Made by a program: the position numbers and the translations under genes. A stretch of DNA of 9,270 nucleotides, taken from the NCBI GenBank assembly GCA_021156385.1, contig JAJNDL010000026.1:1-9270 (forward strand). Direction: 5' to 3'. The DNA is from Moraxellaceae bacterium. GTDB taxonomy: Bacteria; Pseudomonadota; Gammaproteobacteria; Pseudomonadales; Moraxellaceae. The notes beneath the pieces were generated by a model. The model made no database searches, was not told the origin of the DNA, and saw only the letters and a list, made by a program, of their open reading frames with translations. The stretch's first letter is position 1, and every line of letters starts with the position of its first letter. Positions 8,580 through 9,270 of this stretch are shown here, one piece after another.

Positions 8580-9270
8580 TTACGCTTGCTGCAGGCATAT
8601 CCGCATCAGCGACAACAGTTGTTCGGTGTCCACCGGCTTGCTGACGTAGTCGGTGGCGCCGGCCGCCAGGCAGGTGGCACGGTCCTCCTTCATGGCCTTG
8701 GCGGTCAGCGCGATGATGGGCAGCGTCTCGAATTTCGGATCCTCGCGAATGCGGCGCATGGCGGTGAGGCCGTCCATCTCCGGCATCATGATGTCCATCA
8801 GCACGATATCGGTGTCCGGGTGCTCCGCGAGCAGCGCCAGCGCCTGCTTGCCGTTTTCCGCCGAGATCACGTTCATGCCGCTGCGCTCCAGCACGCTGGT
8901 CAGCGCGAAGATATTGCGCACGTCGTCATCCACCACCAGCACCTTGCGGCCGCTCAGGCTGCTGCCGTTCTGGTGCAGCGCCTCCACCATCTGCCGCCGG
9001 TCCGCCGGCATGCGGGCGATGACGCGGTGCAGGAACAGCGCAGTCTCGTCGAACAGGCGCTCGGGCGAATGCACATCCTTGACGATGCCGCGGCTGGAGA
9101 GCGCATTGATCCGCTCCTGGTCCTGGTGCGGCAGTTCGTTGGCGCCGTAGATGAGGATGGGGATGTCGCGGGTCAGCTCGGCCTCCTGCATGGCGCCGAT
9201 CAGGTCGGCGCCGCTCATGTCCGGCAGGTTCAGGGCCAGCACCACGCAGTCGTAGCGTTTCTTGCCGAGT
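8580..9270 (-). CDS. C-terminal end of a large hybrid kinase with two receiver domains
   Basis: The frame is open from the right edge (first full codon at 9269-9267) to a TAA at 8580, giving 229 residues; the N-terminus lies outside the window. Residues 1 to about 85 are the second half of a receiver, followed by a complete receiver (about 108-225) with Asp114-116, phospho-acceptor Asp159 (IVLMDIMMPEMDG), Thr189 (IALTAKAM) and Lys211 (SKPV). The order, including KDVHSPERLFDETALFLHRV between receivers, matches the C-terminus of very large multi-sensor hybrid kinases (HAMP arrays or GAF, kinase core, then two or three receivers) as I recall them. In the first receiver the phospho-acceptor position reads VVLALNLPDMSG: Asp is replaced by Ala12. 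Its Lys (GIVKDV) remains. So at least this receiver cannot be phosphorylated in the usual way. It is the most upstream visible gene of the signalling cluster. Confidence 0.9.
   Translation of the reverse strand, partial: LGKKRYDCVVLALNLPDMSGADLIGAMQEAELTRDIPILIYGANELPHQDQERINALSSRGIVKDVHSPERLFDETALFLHRVIARMPADRRQMVEALHQNGSSLSGRKVLVVDDDVRNIFALTSVLERSGMNVISAENGKQALALLAEHPDTDIVLMDIMMPEMDGLTAMRRIREDPKFETLPIIALTAKAMKEDRATCLAAGATDYVSKPVDTEQLLSLMRICLQQA

Noticed and set aside
7643..8644. 333-codon plus-strand frame opposite the receiver-kinase
   Set aside because: It is antisense to an intact receiver-HisKA-ATPase gene and extends across the intergenic gap into the next kinase gene; no motif or ribosome site was seen.

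Overview
The window looks like chromosomal DNA of a GC-rich proteobacterium. The codon style, the signal-transduction families and the palindromes resemble beta- or gammaproteobacteria, but nothing here fixes the genus. Almost everything from 298 to 9270 is GC-rich. The first 250 bases are AT-richer (about 45% G+C over 1-159) and look like a different, probably accessory, neighbourhood.

Layout. (1) 1-159, minus: the 5' end of an unrecognised gene that runs off the left edge. (2) 253-298: a perfect 19-bp palindrome. (3) 296-658, minus: a stranded piece of a UvrD-like superfamily I helicase, whose stop codon lies inside the palindrome. (4) 640-3504, minus: a large exported protein with a seven-repeat beta-propeller, an Ig/fibronectin-III-like middle and a second YVTN-type propeller. 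(5) 3505-3841: a divergent intergenic region with three short hairpins. (6) 3842-4228, plus: a small exported protein of unknown function. (7) 4231-4272: a second palindrome of the same family as the first. (8) 4283-9270, minus: four consecutive two-component signalling genes separated by 38-58 bp, very probably one operon.

The signalling block, in transcription order, holds the C-terminal end of a large hybrid kinase (two receiver domains), a receiver-histidine kinase protein, a stand-alone receiver of 127 residues, and a soluble hybrid kinase with two PAS domains and a C-terminal receiver. No DNA-binding, cyclase or other output domain and no HPt domain is visible, so the final output must lie elsewhere, probably upstream of the right edge or in trans. 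Two of the five receiver domains have lost a residue normally essential for phospho-signalling: Asp to Ala at the phosphorylation site of the truncated hybrid, and Lys to Ser in the receiver-kinase. This suggests that some receivers act as docking or constitutive modules.

The most unusual points are the degenerate receivers inside an otherwise intact relay, the related palindromes bracketing the exported-protein block, and the helicase scrap caught between a palindrome and the end of the propeller gene. I see no CRISPR array, tRNA, rRNA, complete transposase or defence system, and nothing that clearly amounts to a wholly new system.
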